A stretch of 41,260 bases of DNA, from assembly GCF_012062845.1 (NCBI RefSeq), contig NZ_WWNB01000025.1, positions 1-41,260 of the forward strand. Direction: 5' to 3'. The translations under genes and the position numbers were made by a program. The stretch comes from Halomonas salinarum. GTDB lineage: Bacteria > Pseudomonadota > Gammaproteobacteria > Pseudomonadales > Halomonadaceae. Below are positions 25,831-34,204 of this stretch, in pieces. The notes under the pieces are model-generated. The model was not told the origin of the DNA. It ran no database searches and saw only the letters and a program-made list of their open reading frames with translations. Each line of letters starts with the position of its first letter. Within the stretch, counting starts at the first letter, position 1.

Positions 25831-28515
25831 TCACATAACGAGTTCGCCGCTATCGCTACCCAGGCCGAGCAGTTGCACCTGTAGCTCGCTGTCGCTCGTC
25901 TCGCTAACTCTCTGTTCCGGTAGTTCGTCTTCTCCGTAGGCCTTGAAAGAGAACCGCCAGGTTTCACCCGGGTCCAGGGTGCTCGGGTTATCGTCGCTGA
26001 TTCGGTAGCCGCCCTCGACGTCTTCGAATAGGCCATTCCATACCGTATCGATATCAGCGTCCAGGTCGAAGAGAATCTCCGGGTCCTGAATGGCCTGGTC
26101 GGACGTGTTCTCTACAAAGACTTCAGCCACATAGCCCGAATTCCAGCTGCTGGTGATGTTGCTGGTCATCTGGGTGCCCGTCTCGGTATCCACCGGGCTG
26201 CCATTTGTCTTGACTGTCATGTAGTCGGGCAACGTCTGGTCGTCGCCGTAGGCCTTGAAAGAGAACCGCCACGTTTCACCTGGCTCCAGGGCGTTGTTAT
26301 CGCGGATGCTGTAGCCATCCTCGGCATCTTCAACCTCACCATTCCATACCGTATCGATATCGGCGCCTAACTCGAAGCCCACTTCCGGGTCCTGGATGGC
26401 CTGGTCGGAGAGGTTCTTAACAAAGATTTCAGCCACGTAGCCGGTGGACCAACTGCTGGTGATATTGCCGGTCAGACCGATTTCCGTGGTGGTATCGGTT
26501 GGCTCAGGCGCCTCGGTCTCCGTCTTGGCGTCGGTTGGCTCAGGTGCCTCGGTTTCGGCCTCAGTGCCGGTGGGCTCAGACGCTTCAGTTTCCGTCTCTG
26601 TATCGGTGGGCTCAGGCTCCTCGGTTTGCGTGCCCGAATCGATCAGCCCTTCATCCGAACTGACTGCCATGTTGTCCGGCAGTGTCTGGTCGTCTCCATA
26701 AGCCTTGAAGGAGAAGCGCCACGTCTCGCCCGATTCCAGTGTCGTGTCGTGACGTACCTGATAGCCGCCATCGACATCGTCGACCTGGCCATTCCATACC
26801 TCATTGATGTCCGCGCCCAGGTCGAAGGTGACCTCCGGGTTCTGGATGGCTTGGTCGGAGTGGTTTTTGACAAAGACTTCGGCCACGAAGCCGGTGGACC
26901 AGCGACTGGTCATGTTGCTGGTTAGTTCGACGTCCCCGCTCGTGTCGACCGGATCCGGCTGCGCAGTTTCCTCCTCGGTATCCGTTGGCGCCGTTGGTTC
27001 GGTTTCCGTGTCGGTGTCGGTTGGCGCCGGCTCCTCGTCGTCGTTTGCCCTTATCGATTCCGCGGTGGGAAACGCGAGCGGCTCACCTTGTGAGGTGGTT
27101 TTTGCGTTCAAGTCCAGCTTGGTGCCGTCGCCGAAGATCGCGTACTCCATGTTGACGAGGGTATCGATGCTGCCTTGCCTGGTGATGATGACTTCGTCGC
27201 CAGCGAACTCGATCTCATTGTCAGCATAGTCGCCGGTGAAACGGGCGGTATCGAGTCCAGCGCCACCATCAAGATAGTTGTCACCCCAGCCATTGTTGGG
27301 CCCACCCTCCAGAATATCATTCCCCGCACCGCCGACGAGTGTGTCATAGCCCAGGCCTCCATTGAGGTAGACCCCATCGTCGCTACCCTGGATGACATCG
27401 TCACGGCGCGAACCAATCAGATAGTCGAAGGTTACCGTGTTGGCGTCGGGGTCGGTGGGAGCACCGAACGATTCCCCGCCTTGGTTGATCCAGAGCGATG
27501 TCGACATTTTATCGTTATCGGCATCGCGAACGGATTCGCGGACGCGGACGCTGTTGTCGTGGTCACGACCGCCGTGGAGGTTGATATCGCGGTCGGTAAA
27601 GACGACTTCGGCGTCATTGCCAACGGACGAACGCCAGGAAGCGAAGACCAGACCGTGGCGCATACCGCTGTCTTCCAGGCCGGTAAGGCTGCCGTCATAG
27701 CTTTCGTGCAGTTCATAGGCGTAGCCGTTTCCGCCACCGCCCTTGTTGAAGGTGCCATGGGCCTGGATATCGTCGGCGACGAGGTCCAGAGCTTTCGAGA
27801 AGCGAAAGGCGGTAGAAGGTCCGTCGTTGACCTCGATATCGGTCAGGTTTGCGCCTTGAGTACCCTCCAACAGCACTGCTTTATAGCGGCCTAGATCTCC
27901 CAGGGTGTTGGAAAACTCGCCCGGATCGGGGTCACCTAACTGGAACTCGATGCCGAAGCCATTGAGCGCAACGTCATCGGCGGTGTTCCATCGGTCCACC
28001 TTGGTCTTGGCTGCCTCCAAGTCGAAGTGGACACCGCGATCAAGGGTGAGGGTATCACCGTTCACCGATTCCACGCGGGCCATGCTGGTGCGCAGCTCGG
28101 CGTGTTCCACCTTGCGCCAAGCGGTGTCTCCGATCGCGTCGAAGAAGGCATCGTCGTTTTCCTGCCAGACCCTGACGGTGTCGCCTGGCTTGAGATCGTG
28201 ACCTCGATCCAGCGTCAGTTGGCGATCACCCTCTTCAACGCCGCTTTTCAGAAGGCCGACGTGACTCTCCATCTCTCCTTCCACATGAATGGCGGTTTCC
28301 GAATTTCTGGCCAGCGCTTCGTCGGTGAAAGTGAGCGTTGTCTCCTGTGACCCTGCGCCCACCAGGGAGATGTCGGAGCGATCGATCCGCAGTCCATCGT
28401 CGAGCAGATGGTTGCCGGCGGCGAATTGAATGGTCGCGCCAGACTCGGCATTACGGATCAGGTTATTGATGTCATCGGCCGAGGTGCCGGTATCAATATG
28501 ATGTATAGAAGCCAT
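25831..28515 (-). CDS. Type I-secreted beta-helix/RTX protein with three CBM2-like modules
   Basis: 894 aa, acidic, no signal peptide. Residues 1-360 look like a right-handed parallel beta-helix of a polysaccharide-active enzyme (ATIQFAAGNHLL, ISLVGAGSQETTL, then GGGGNGYAYELHESYDG, RHGLVFASW, INLHGGRDHD). RTX calcium repeats follow (GGLGYDTLVGGAGNDILEGG at 386-405; DGGAGLD 416-422). Three CBM2-like modules lie at about 529-617, 678-768 and 781-862. Each has a W(S/N)(S/T)G(F/Y)VAE(V/I)FV start, a VWNG centre and an ETWRFSFKAYG end, and Thr/Glu/Pro linkers precede the first two. It ends GELVM, an acidic residue plus hydrophobics as in PrtD-type export signals. The AlgE-epimerase DPHE motif is absent, so the catalytic class is open. 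GGAG precedes ATG 28515. A GEMM riboswitch lies about 460 nt upstream. Confidence 0.85.
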   Translation of the reverse strand: MASIHHIDTGTSADDINNLIRNAESGATIQFAAGNHLLDDGLRIDRSDISLVGAGSQETTLTFTDEALARNSETAIHVEGEMESHVGLLKSGVEEGDRQLTLDRGHDLKPGDTVRVWQENDDAFFDAIGDTAWRKVEHAELRTSMARVESVNGDTLTLDRGVHFDLEAAKTKVDRWNTADDVALNGFGIEFQLGDPDPGEFSNTLGDLGRYKAVLLEGTQGANLTDIEVNDGPSTAFRFSKALDLVADDIQAHGTFNKGGGGNGYAYELHESYDGSLTGLEDSGMRHGLVFASWRSSVGNDAEVVFTDRDINLHGGRDHDNSVRVRESVRDADNDKMSTSLWINQGGESFGAPTDPDANTVTFDYLIGSRRDDVIQGSDDGVYLNGGLGYDTLVGGAGNDILEGGPNNGWGDNYLDGGAGLDTARFTGDYADNEIEFAGDEVIITRQGSIDTLVNMEYAIFGDGTKLDLNAKTTSQGEPLAFPTAESIRANDDEEPAPTDTDTETEPTAPTDTEEETAQPDPVDTSGDVELTSNMTSRWSTGFVAEVFVKNHSDQAIQNPEVTFDLGADINEVWNGQVDDVDGGYQVRHDTTLESGETWRFSFKAYGDDQTLPDNMAVSSDEGLIDSGTQTEEPEPTDTETETEASEPTGTEAETEAPEPTDAKTETEAPEPTDTTTEIGLTGNITSSWSTGYVAEIFVKNLSDQAIQDPEVGFELGADIDTVWNGEVEDAEDGYSIRDNNALEPGETWRFSFKAYGDDQTLPDYMTVKTNGSPVDTETGTQMTSNITSSWNSGYVAEVFVENTSDQAIQDPEILFDLDADIDTVWNGLFEDVEGGYRISDDNPSTLDPGETWRFSFKAYGEDELPEQRVSETSDSELQVQLLGLGSDSGELVM
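26485..26628 (-). repeat. Tandem Thr/Glu/Pro linker repeats within the RTX gene
   Basis: Codes residues 630-677, built from reiterated EPTD-T(E)TEA/EAPEPTD units. The DNA shows matching repeats of a CGGTxGGCTCAGG core roughly every 40-50 nt. A second, shorter linker of the same style is at 26938-27036. Such tracts expand and contract easily and separate the binding modules. Confidence 0.7.
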
Positions 28516-28975
28516 GATAAAACTCCAGGTTGTCGCAGTTTAGAAACGGGTTACGTAGTCGCACCTTCAGTACCCTGCAGAGCATCCTTCGTCATCGCTT
28601 CTATAAATTAGAAATTATTGTATAAGTTTAATCTAATTTAGTTGAGTTGACGTTTAAGGTTGAAGATCTATGGAAAAATCCTTTTATCTACGTATTAGTG
28701 AGTTAACGTTTCTTCGTTAAATCTGACGATGGGCTAAGTGCTGGTCAGACCCATAGGAGACGCCTCATGATCAGTAAGAACATCATGATGGTGATCGGCG
28801 TTTTGTGACGAGATGCTTGTTAAGAATTGCAGGTGAGCTCATTAACCAATCCCCAGTAAACGATTGCCACGGATGTTTACCGAAGGCAAAGGCTTGAATG
28901 AATACCAAGTAGGGGACCGAAAACACTTCTATGAAGTCGAGCAAGAGAATATCGTACTCAGACCCAGAGGGAGGG
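28516..28975 (-). other. Long AT-rich leader between riboswitch and RTX gene
   Basis: About 460 nt with no convincing gene; a 13-codon frame (ATG 28767, plus strand, behind AGGAG) is too short to call. Two near-identical sequences, TTAGTTGAGTTGACGTTT (28638-28655) and TTAGTGAGTTAACGTTT (28695-28711), lie in the AT-rich core. TTATACAAT on the minus strand near 28618-28626 could be a -10 region, giving a second promoter downstream of the riboswitch. Confidence 0.4.
28638..28711. repeat. Pair of near-identical direct repeats upstream of the RTX gene
   Basis: TTAGTTGAGTTGACGTTT at 28638-28655 and TTAGTGAGTTAACGTTT at 28695-28711 differ by one deletion and one substitution. Their starts are 57 nt apart, between five and six helical turns, consistent with a pair of regulator sites on one DNA face. 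No known regulator is assigned. Confidence 0.45.
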
Positions 28976-29066
28976 TAGGCGGTCCCGCTATCTTGAGGCT
29001 GTTAAGCCTTTTAGACCGGTGACTTTGCGCCCCCGCCTTTCGACGGGTTTGCCTTTGTCTATTCCG
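28976..29066 (-). promoter_or_regulatory. c-di-GMP-I (GEMM-I) riboswitch
   Basis: Read on the minus strand from about 29059, the sequence has the GEMM-I core in order: AAAGGCAAACC, a GTCGAAAGGC tetraloop hairpin (GAAA loop), GGGGGCGCAAAGTCACCGG, then CGGTCTAA. A second hairpin (AAGGCTTAACAGCC) is followed by GATAGCGGGACCGCC, the 3' receptor strand. These are the conserved elements of the Vc2 class, including the GAAA tetraloop, the CGCAAAG segment and the closing CGGGxCCG. By my alignment the ligand-contact position that is G20 in Vc2 is a G here, as for c-di-GMP. The next gene on this strand is the RTX protein at 25831-28515. Confidence 0.87.
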
Positions 29067-29314
29067 GCAAACGGTTGAAGCAACCAGCTTGCCGAGAGTC
29101 GCATCACCTTTCGATGAGTTAACCGGGAATCACGCTAACTGAAGGGAGTGCTTTCGACAAGAGGGGAATTGCGCGCCACACAAATCAGGAACAAAGTAAC
29201 CTGATGCCACCTGTTGAGATGGATTCTCAATTGAATTGGGCGCCTGGGCGGGGTTGCTGACTGGGGGGGGAGAGATTGTACATCGTGGATTTGCGTGACA
29301 TTACCTGAAGCCAA
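29067..29314. other. Intergenic DNA between the riboswitch and the polysaccharide operon terminator
   Basis: About 250 nt presumed to hold the promoter of the riboswitch transcript. A G8 run lies near 29264-29271. No hexamer pair is strong enough to call and no gene is seen. Confidence 0.3.
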
Positions 29315-29340
29315 CGCTCACCGGGGAGATCCGGTGAGCG
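29315..29340 (-). terminator. Hairpin terminator at the end of the polysaccharide operon
   Basis: CGCTCACCGG (29315-29324), loop GGAGAT, CCGGTGAGCG (29331-29340): a perfect 10-bp stem starting 7 nt after the last gene's stop codon. On the minus strand it is followed by TTGGCTTC, a weak T-tract. Likely the end of the six-gene transcript. Confidence 0.65.
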
Positions 29341-29347
29341 AGTGGTG

Positions 29348-31984
29348 TCACTCCTGAGATGTTGCTTTCATCTCGTCGACGGCGGCGAAGGCAGCCTCTT
29401 CGATGAGCAGTTGATGCAGCGTCTCGATCGCCATTTGTCCCTCGTTATCGATGAGGTTATCAAGCCACAGCATTGCTTGCTCTTGATTGGGATTCTCATG
29501 CCCGCGAGCTGAAAGATAAGCCCCGGCCAAGGCGAGGCGTGCGCTTCGATGTCCTTGGCTTGCTGCCTCGTAGAGGTAGTTGACCCCACGCTCGGGATCT
29601 TTTTCGATATTCTCCCCGCGAAGGTATTCACGGCCAAGAGACGCCTGGGCGCCGGCGTGGCCCTGCTCAGCAGCATCCATCAACAGCTCGTGACCACGCT
29701 GGACGTCCTGAACAATGGCGCCTTCACCGCGCATATAAGCGATACCCAGCGCCGTTTGCGCATAGACGGCGCCACCATCACTTGCTTGTTGATACCAGCG
29801 CTCGGCCGGTACAGCATCTTTTGCAACCCCGTTACCGTGTTGGTAGGCATCGCCCAGCATGAAAGCGGCATGGGGAACACCTGATTCGGCCGCGGTAGTT
29901 AGCAGCTCGAAGCCACGCACCACGTCCTGTTCGACATGATTGCCGGTTAAATAAGCTTCACCAAGGTCGGTGCTGGCACCGGCATGTCCCCTGGCGGCGG
30001 CGGTGCTGAGGTAGTCGATACCGCTTTCACTGTTGCCCCGGTCAAGATATAGGCGGCCAAGGCTTGCACCGGCACCGGCATGCCCTGCCCGGTGAGCCCG
30101 CTTTAGCCAGTTCTCGGCTTGGCTTTGGTTGCGCTCGATCCCCTTCCCGTCGAGATAAGCTCGACCCAGGTCGGCCATAGCGCCCGGATGGCCGCCTTTC
30201 GCAGCGGCGATAAGCGCATCAATATTGCCTTCTGCCCCGAGATCACGTTGCACGTAGGTGAGCGCATCATCTGCGGACGCATGGCCTGCTTCCTGCGCCC
30301 GGGTCAACCAGTGGTTGGCCTCGTTGAGGTCGCGCTTAACGCCGATGCCTTCACGGTAGACGCGACCCAGCACAATCATCGCGTAGCCGTCATCTTGCTG
30401 GGCGGCCTGTGTCAGTAGGTGAATGCCTTCCCGAGGATTGCCCTCAAGCGTGCCATCGAGATAGGCCTCACCAAGCAGGGTCATGGCGGTGGTGTCTCCT
30501 TGATCGGCGGCTTGTGCAAGCAGCTCTTCGCCGCGACGCGGCTGTGGATGCAAAACATCGCCTTTTAAATAGGCCTCACCCAGGAGGCGCATCGCGCCGG
30601 TCTGGTTGAGGTCGACGGCATTTTGCAGCAATTCCTCCGCGCGTTGAGGATCTTGCGTCACACCGCGGCCCGTCAGGTAGGCAGCGCCTAGTTGATGGGT
30701 GGCCCATGGATGGCCAAGCTCATGGCTGCGCTTGAGATAGCGGGCTGCAATGACGGGTTGGCTTTCGACGCGTTCATCGTCCATGAGTAGCGAGCCAAGC
30801 TGGGCCAGTGCCAAAGGGTGATTACGCTCTGCTGCTTTTTCCAGCAGGTCCATGCCACGCGGTAGGTCGTCGAGACCCGCCTGGCCCTCGACGAGGGCGC
30901 GGCCGAGAATGACCCGGGCGTCGTCCGAGTCCGCCTGGATGGCTTCGCGCAGCCAGCGCTCAGCGCGGACCGGATCGGGTTGGTCGGCGTTCTCGGTCGA
31001 TAGTAGGGCCTGGCCGAGGTAGGTCATGGCCTCGACGTGACCCTGACGGGCGGCATCTTCCAGCACCGTTATCCCTTGTCGATAGTTGCCCATTTGGGTC
31101 ATCTCGTGCCCGACACGAGCCAGGGCATCAATGTCGCCGGCATCAGCGGCCAACGTCAGCCAGCGGATGCGCTGAGCAGGCTGGTCGCCGAGCAGCCCGT
31201 CGGGAGAGTAGAGCGATGCCAACTGCAGCATGGCGCCAACATCGCCCATTTCGGCCTTGGCTTCGAGCTGCTTGGCGTAATGCTGAGCATGCGCTCTCGA
31301 TTTTGCTGCATCCTCTTCCAGCCAACCGCCGGGCGCGTGCGCTTCAGCCAGGGCGCTCAGGGCTTGCGCTTTATTCTGGGAGGCCGCCTGTTCGTAGAGC
31401 TCGCGGGCTAATGCTGGGTCTGCTTCTACACCTTCGCCGCCTTCGGACAGCAGCTCGGCAAGCTCGACTTCTGCTGTCCGGTCGAGGTTGGCCTCTTTAG
31501 CCTGCCAAAGTAGATGATAAGCAAGCACGTCGTTACGGTTTACGCCGCGACCTTCGCGATAAAGTTTAGCGAGGTTGAGCGAGGCATGGCCGCGTATCGA
31601 GGAAGGTTTGTTGAGGGCCTCGCCATACAAGCGTGCTGCTTCGGCGGGGTCTTGGTCGACACCCAGCCCATGTTCATAGAGCTTGGCCATCTCGTAAAAG
31701 GCAGGGGGGATATAGAAATGCATCAGGGGCTGCAGATACGCGATGGCTTCGTCGTAACGTTCCTCGTCGATACGATCCTGGGCACGATTGATGCTGCCCC
31801 AGTCCGATCCGTCGATATCGGCGTCTGGCCCGCTGGTAAACCAGCCGGCATAGTGGGCCGGTACGGGACGAGCATGCTGGCTGACAGAAGGTTGGTCAGT
31901 GTTGATCGCACAGCCGGCGAGCCAAGCCGACAACACTAGTGTGCCGGTCAGCCGCAACGTGGGTAATTGTCGAACCCTTTGCAT
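29348..31984 (-). CDS. Large AlgK-like Sel1-repeat lipoprotein
   Basis: 878 aa from ATG 31984. This start follows GGAGAG and gives a clean lipoprotein signal peptide ending in LSAWLAGC (Cys25, followed by Ala, so outer-membrane sorting is expected). TTG 32035 and ATG 31996 are in-frame alternatives. Almost the whole mature protein is Sel1/TPR-like repeats of about 36 residues (pattern GxAxAxxxLGxAYxxGxGVxxDxxxAxxWLxxAAxxG), roughly twenty copies. AlgK of the alginate system is a smaller Sel1 lipoprotein that organises the secretion complex. This one is about twice that size. It is the last gene of the operon; its ribosome-binding site lies just past the end of the PL5 lyase gene. Confidence 0.85.
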   Translation of the reverse strand: MQRVRQLPTLRLTGTLVLSAWLAGCAINTDQPSVSQHARPVPAHYAGWFTSGPDADIDGSDWGSINRAQDRIDEERYDEAIAYLQPLMHFYIPPAFYEMAKLYEHGLGVDQDPAEAARLYGEALNKPSSIRGHASLNLAKLYREGRGVNRNDVLAYHLLWQAKEANLDRTAEVELAELLSEGGEGVEADPALARELYEQAASQNKAQALSALAEAHAPGGWLEEDAAKSRAHAQHYAKQLEAKAEMGDVGAMLQLASLYSPDGLLGDQPAQRIRWLTLAADAGDIDALARVGHEMTQMGNYRQGITVLEDAARQGHVEAMTYLGQALLSTENADQPDPVRAERWLREAIQADSDDARVILGRALVEGQAGLDDLPRGMDLLEKAAERNHPLALAQLGSLLMDDERVESQPVIAARYLKRSHELGHPWATHQLGAAYLTGRGVTQDPQRAEELLQNAVDLNQTGAMRLLGEAYLKGDVLHPQPRRGEELLAQAADQGDTTAMTLLGEAYLDGTLEGNPREGIHLLTQAAQQDDGYAMIVLGRVYREGIGVKRDLNEANHWLTRAQEAGHASADDALTYVQRDLGAEGNIDALIAAAKGGHPGAMADLGRAYLDGKGIERNQSQAENWLKRAHRAGHAGAGASLGRLYLDRGNSESGIDYLSTAAARGHAGASTDLGEAYLTGNHVEQDVVRGFELLTTAAESGVPHAAFMLGDAYQHGNGVAKDAVPAERWYQQASDGGAVYAQTALGIAYMRGEGAIVQDVQRGHELLMDAAEQGHAGAQASLGREYLRGENIEKDPERGVNYLYEAASQGHRSARLALAGAYLSARGHENPNQEQAMLWLDNLIDNEGQMAIETLHQLLIEEAAFAAVDEMKATSQE

Positions 31985-32031
31985 TGTTCTCTCCATGGGG
32001 GCACCACGGCCTTGTGTGGTTCCGTTAGTGT

Positions 32032-33270
32032 TCAATTGTTCAAGCCCCGGAAGGCTTCGGTGTCCCGACGCCGTTCATTGGTGTAAATGTGCTGTTGGGC
32101 GGAGGGATCCATGAAGTACAGCGTGATGTGGCCACCCGCACTACGGTTGTAGGCGGGCCGTATTCGGGTGACCAGACTGGCCATCTTTGGATGATCGAAG
32201 TGAGAAAGGTAGATTTCCATCCAGGTGAAGTACTGCGGGTCCCGCAGGAAGCCGGTGTATTGCTCCAGCGGCGCGTAATCACCTAATGCGGCGGGGTCGT
32301 CGAGAATCTGGAACAGGTAGTCGACGGCTTCATGAATGTTGCTGCCCTCATATTCCAGATTGAAGATGTCATAGCCTTGGCGATGGATGACCTGCATATT
32401 GGTGATGAGGTAACTAAGCGCATAGTTTTGGTAGTGTGTCGCCCGTCGACCGCGACGTACCTCGTGGGGGAGGGCACCTTCCTCGGTCATGTCGTGCAGG
32501 GCTGAGTAGAGGGCTTTGACACCGAAGCGAAACAGGTCATCGTCTTCGACCAACACGCCGATCATGCTGGCGTAAAGTGCGCGACGATATAAATGGTTAT
32601 TACAGCAACTGTCCTCTTCATGGCCGTGGATTGAGGAGTGTTCCAAGGCCAGGCCGTGCAGCCACTGCTCTATATCGGCCCGTTCCTCCTCAAGTCCATC
32701 GATGAAGGGGCGCACGACGGAGTAAGCCATGGCCGCCGCGAACAGCATGGATTCGGATGCGAACCAGGCTTGGGGTCGCGCCGAATCATAGACAAAAGCG
32801 GTCAGGGCTTCAGCCTCGGCCCAGCCATGCAGGTAATGCACCAGGCATTCGGCATAGTAAGGGTCGCTGCTCGCAACGTAAGCACCGGCCAGGGTCGATA
32901 CGCTATCTTCGAAACCGAATATCGGCCCGGTGGCCAGCTCCCACGCATCGGGTCTGGGATAGAAACTGGGTATCGCCCCCCGCGTGGTGATGGGTTCCGA
33001 ATTAAGTTTCTGGCGGCAGCTGGGGCCCGTCGAAAGGTTGTCTCTCAACTGCAGTAAAAGCGCGTTATCGGTTTGCTGAAGTAGAGGCATGACCGCGTTA
33101 ACGTCGAAATAGCTGGCGTTTGTATCGGTCACGCGATATTCGGAGAGGTTGAGATCCTCGCGCTCTTCGGTGGACATAGTACTTCTTGAGGAAGTATCAG
33201 CCGCCAGGTTGATACTGGCCATCGTCGTCATCAGGGCAATGGTCAGTCCTTTTGCTACGGCATGAGGCAT
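32032..33270 (-). CDS. PL5-family polyuronate (alginate-type) lyase
   Basis: 412 aa with a hydrophobic N-terminal export signal (GLTIALMTTMASINLAAD). The alpha/alpha-barrel pattern of AlgL is clear: FGFEDSVSTLAGAYV, then CCNNHLYRRALY with catalytic Asn225-His226, and RRGRRATHYQNYAL with Arg276 and Tyr283. These match the Asn/His/Arg/Tyr set known for PL5 enzymes such as A1-III. The residue before NYA is Gln rather than the usual His. PL5 members cleave mannuronan, and at least one (Smlt1473) also cleaves polyglucuronate and hyaluronan. In alginate operons AlgL clears polymer stranded in the periplasm; the same job is likely here. Confidence 0.87.
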   Translation of the reverse strand: MPHAVAKGLTIALMTTMASINLAADTSSRSTMSTEEREDLNLSEYRVTDTNASYFDVNAVMPLLQQTDNALLLQLRDNLSTGPSCRQKLNSEPITTRGAIPSFYPRPDAWELATGPIFGFEDSVSTLAGAYVASSDPYYAECLVHYLHGWAEAEALTAFVYDSARPQAWFASESMLFAAAMAYSVVRPFIDGLEEERADIEQWLHGLALEHSSIHGHEEDSCCNNHLYRRALYASMIGVLVEDDDLFRFGVKALYSALHDMTEEGALPHEVRRGRRATHYQNYALSYLITNMQVIHRQGYDIFNLEYEGSNIHEAVDYLFQILDDPAALGDYAPLEQYTGFLRDPQYFTWMEIYLSHFDHPKMASLVTRIRPAYNRSAGGHITLYFMDPSAQQHIYTNERRRDTEAFRGLNN

Positions 33271-33307
33271 GATCGTTGTCGCTCCATCGGCGCTCTAATG
33301 CTGGCGC

Positions 33308-34204
33308 TCAGGGTCGTGGGGTGTAGAAATGGAAGGCAGCAAAATCCACGTACTGGTCGCGTGGTGTGCGCCAGCCTTTACCCGTCCCGCCAAAGAAGGT
33401 GGAAAACATCAGGCCGTCGATGGTGATGTCCGGTGTGGTACGAAAGACGATGTCTTGATGCTCCAGTACCGGTTTGCCGTCGACCCAGATCCGCGCCAGG
33501 CCGTTCTTCTGGCCAGGGTCGTTAAGCACGATTTCCTGCTCGATGGTGACCCACTGGCCGACGGGGAAATGCCATGAACCACGACCGATCGAATCCCCTT
33601 CGAAGCCGACCACGTAGGGGTAAAGCTCGCCTTTACCCTCTTCGCGCCACATCAAACGCATCGAAAAGCCATTCTCGCCGTCGACCTCCTCGCCGCCGGA
33701 AGGGGCTTCACCTCCATATAGTCCTGGCAGCTTGCCTCCCTTGACGAAGTCGAAGTCGGACGGAAAGCGAACCTTGTAGCTCAGGCAGGCACGTTCGGCC
33801 CCTCGAAGCTGGGAGGGCTCACTGTAAAAGCCCGCCCCTCCGAGGGGGTCCTCACCCGGTGATGAACTGCCCGCAGGGTAGTGAACGCGCAGCCCAGCTT
33901 CTCCGATACCGGTGTGGTCAGCGCCCAAGCGGTCCACGTTCTCTTCGGTGCCCCAGTGCCGGGTGGTATCAAAGCTTTGGCGAACGGCACGATGGCCATC
34001 TGCGTCGGGAAGTGGACGTGGGTCTCTGGCCAAGTCATAGCGTTGGGAACAGGTTTCTACCTGGGGGATACTGACGACGGCATCCGTGGCTTCGTCGGCG
34101 TTTCCAGCGCCGAGTGGCAGCACGGTCAGCAAGCTCAACAGTAGACGTTGGTAGCGAAAGCCGAGGCGCGGATTGAGGCCATTAACCTTCATTGCTGGTT
34201 TCAT
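33308..34204 (-). CDS. PL14-like polysaccharide lyase domain protein
   Basis: 298 aa with a signal peptide (about 18-37, LLLSLLTVLPLGAGNA). The domain (about 95-295) is a beta-jelly-roll with family-typical pieces: CLSYKVRFPSDFDFVKGGKL, PGLYGG, GFSMRLMWREEGKGELYPY, GSWHFPVGQWVTIEQEIVLN and IDGLMFSTFFGG. These recall PL14 lyases, which include alginate lyases and the chlorovirus glucuronan lyase vAL-1. ATG 34204 has GGAAGG upstream and overlaps the end of the PilZ gene by 23 nt; ATG 34192 is an alternative. Having a second secreted lyase beside PL5 in one synthesis operon is unusual. Confidence 0.8.
   Translation of the reverse strand: MKPAMKVNGLNPRLGFRYQRLLLSLLTVLPLGAGNADEATDAVVSIPQVETCSQRYDLARDPRPLPDADGHRAVRQSFDTTRHWGTEENVDRLGADHTGIGEAGLRVHYPAGSSSPGEDPLGGAGFYSEPSQLRGAERACLSYKVRFPSDFDFVKGGKLPGLYGGEAPSGGEEVDGENGFSMRLMWREEGKGELYPYVVGFEGDSIGRGSWHFPVGQWVTIEQEIVLNDPGQKNGLARIWVDGKPVLEHQDIVFRTTPDITIDGLMFSTFFGGTGKGWRTPRDQYVDFAAFHFYTPRP

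Noticed and set aside
27175..27894. 239-aa plus-strand open frame opposite the RTX gene
   Set aside because: Shadow of the beta-helix/RTX coding region; no start signal and no recognisable domain.
25831..28515. AlgE-type mannuronan C5-epimerase assignment
   Set aside because: Beta-helix plus RTX suggested it, but the DPHE catalytic motif and other A-module blocks are missing.
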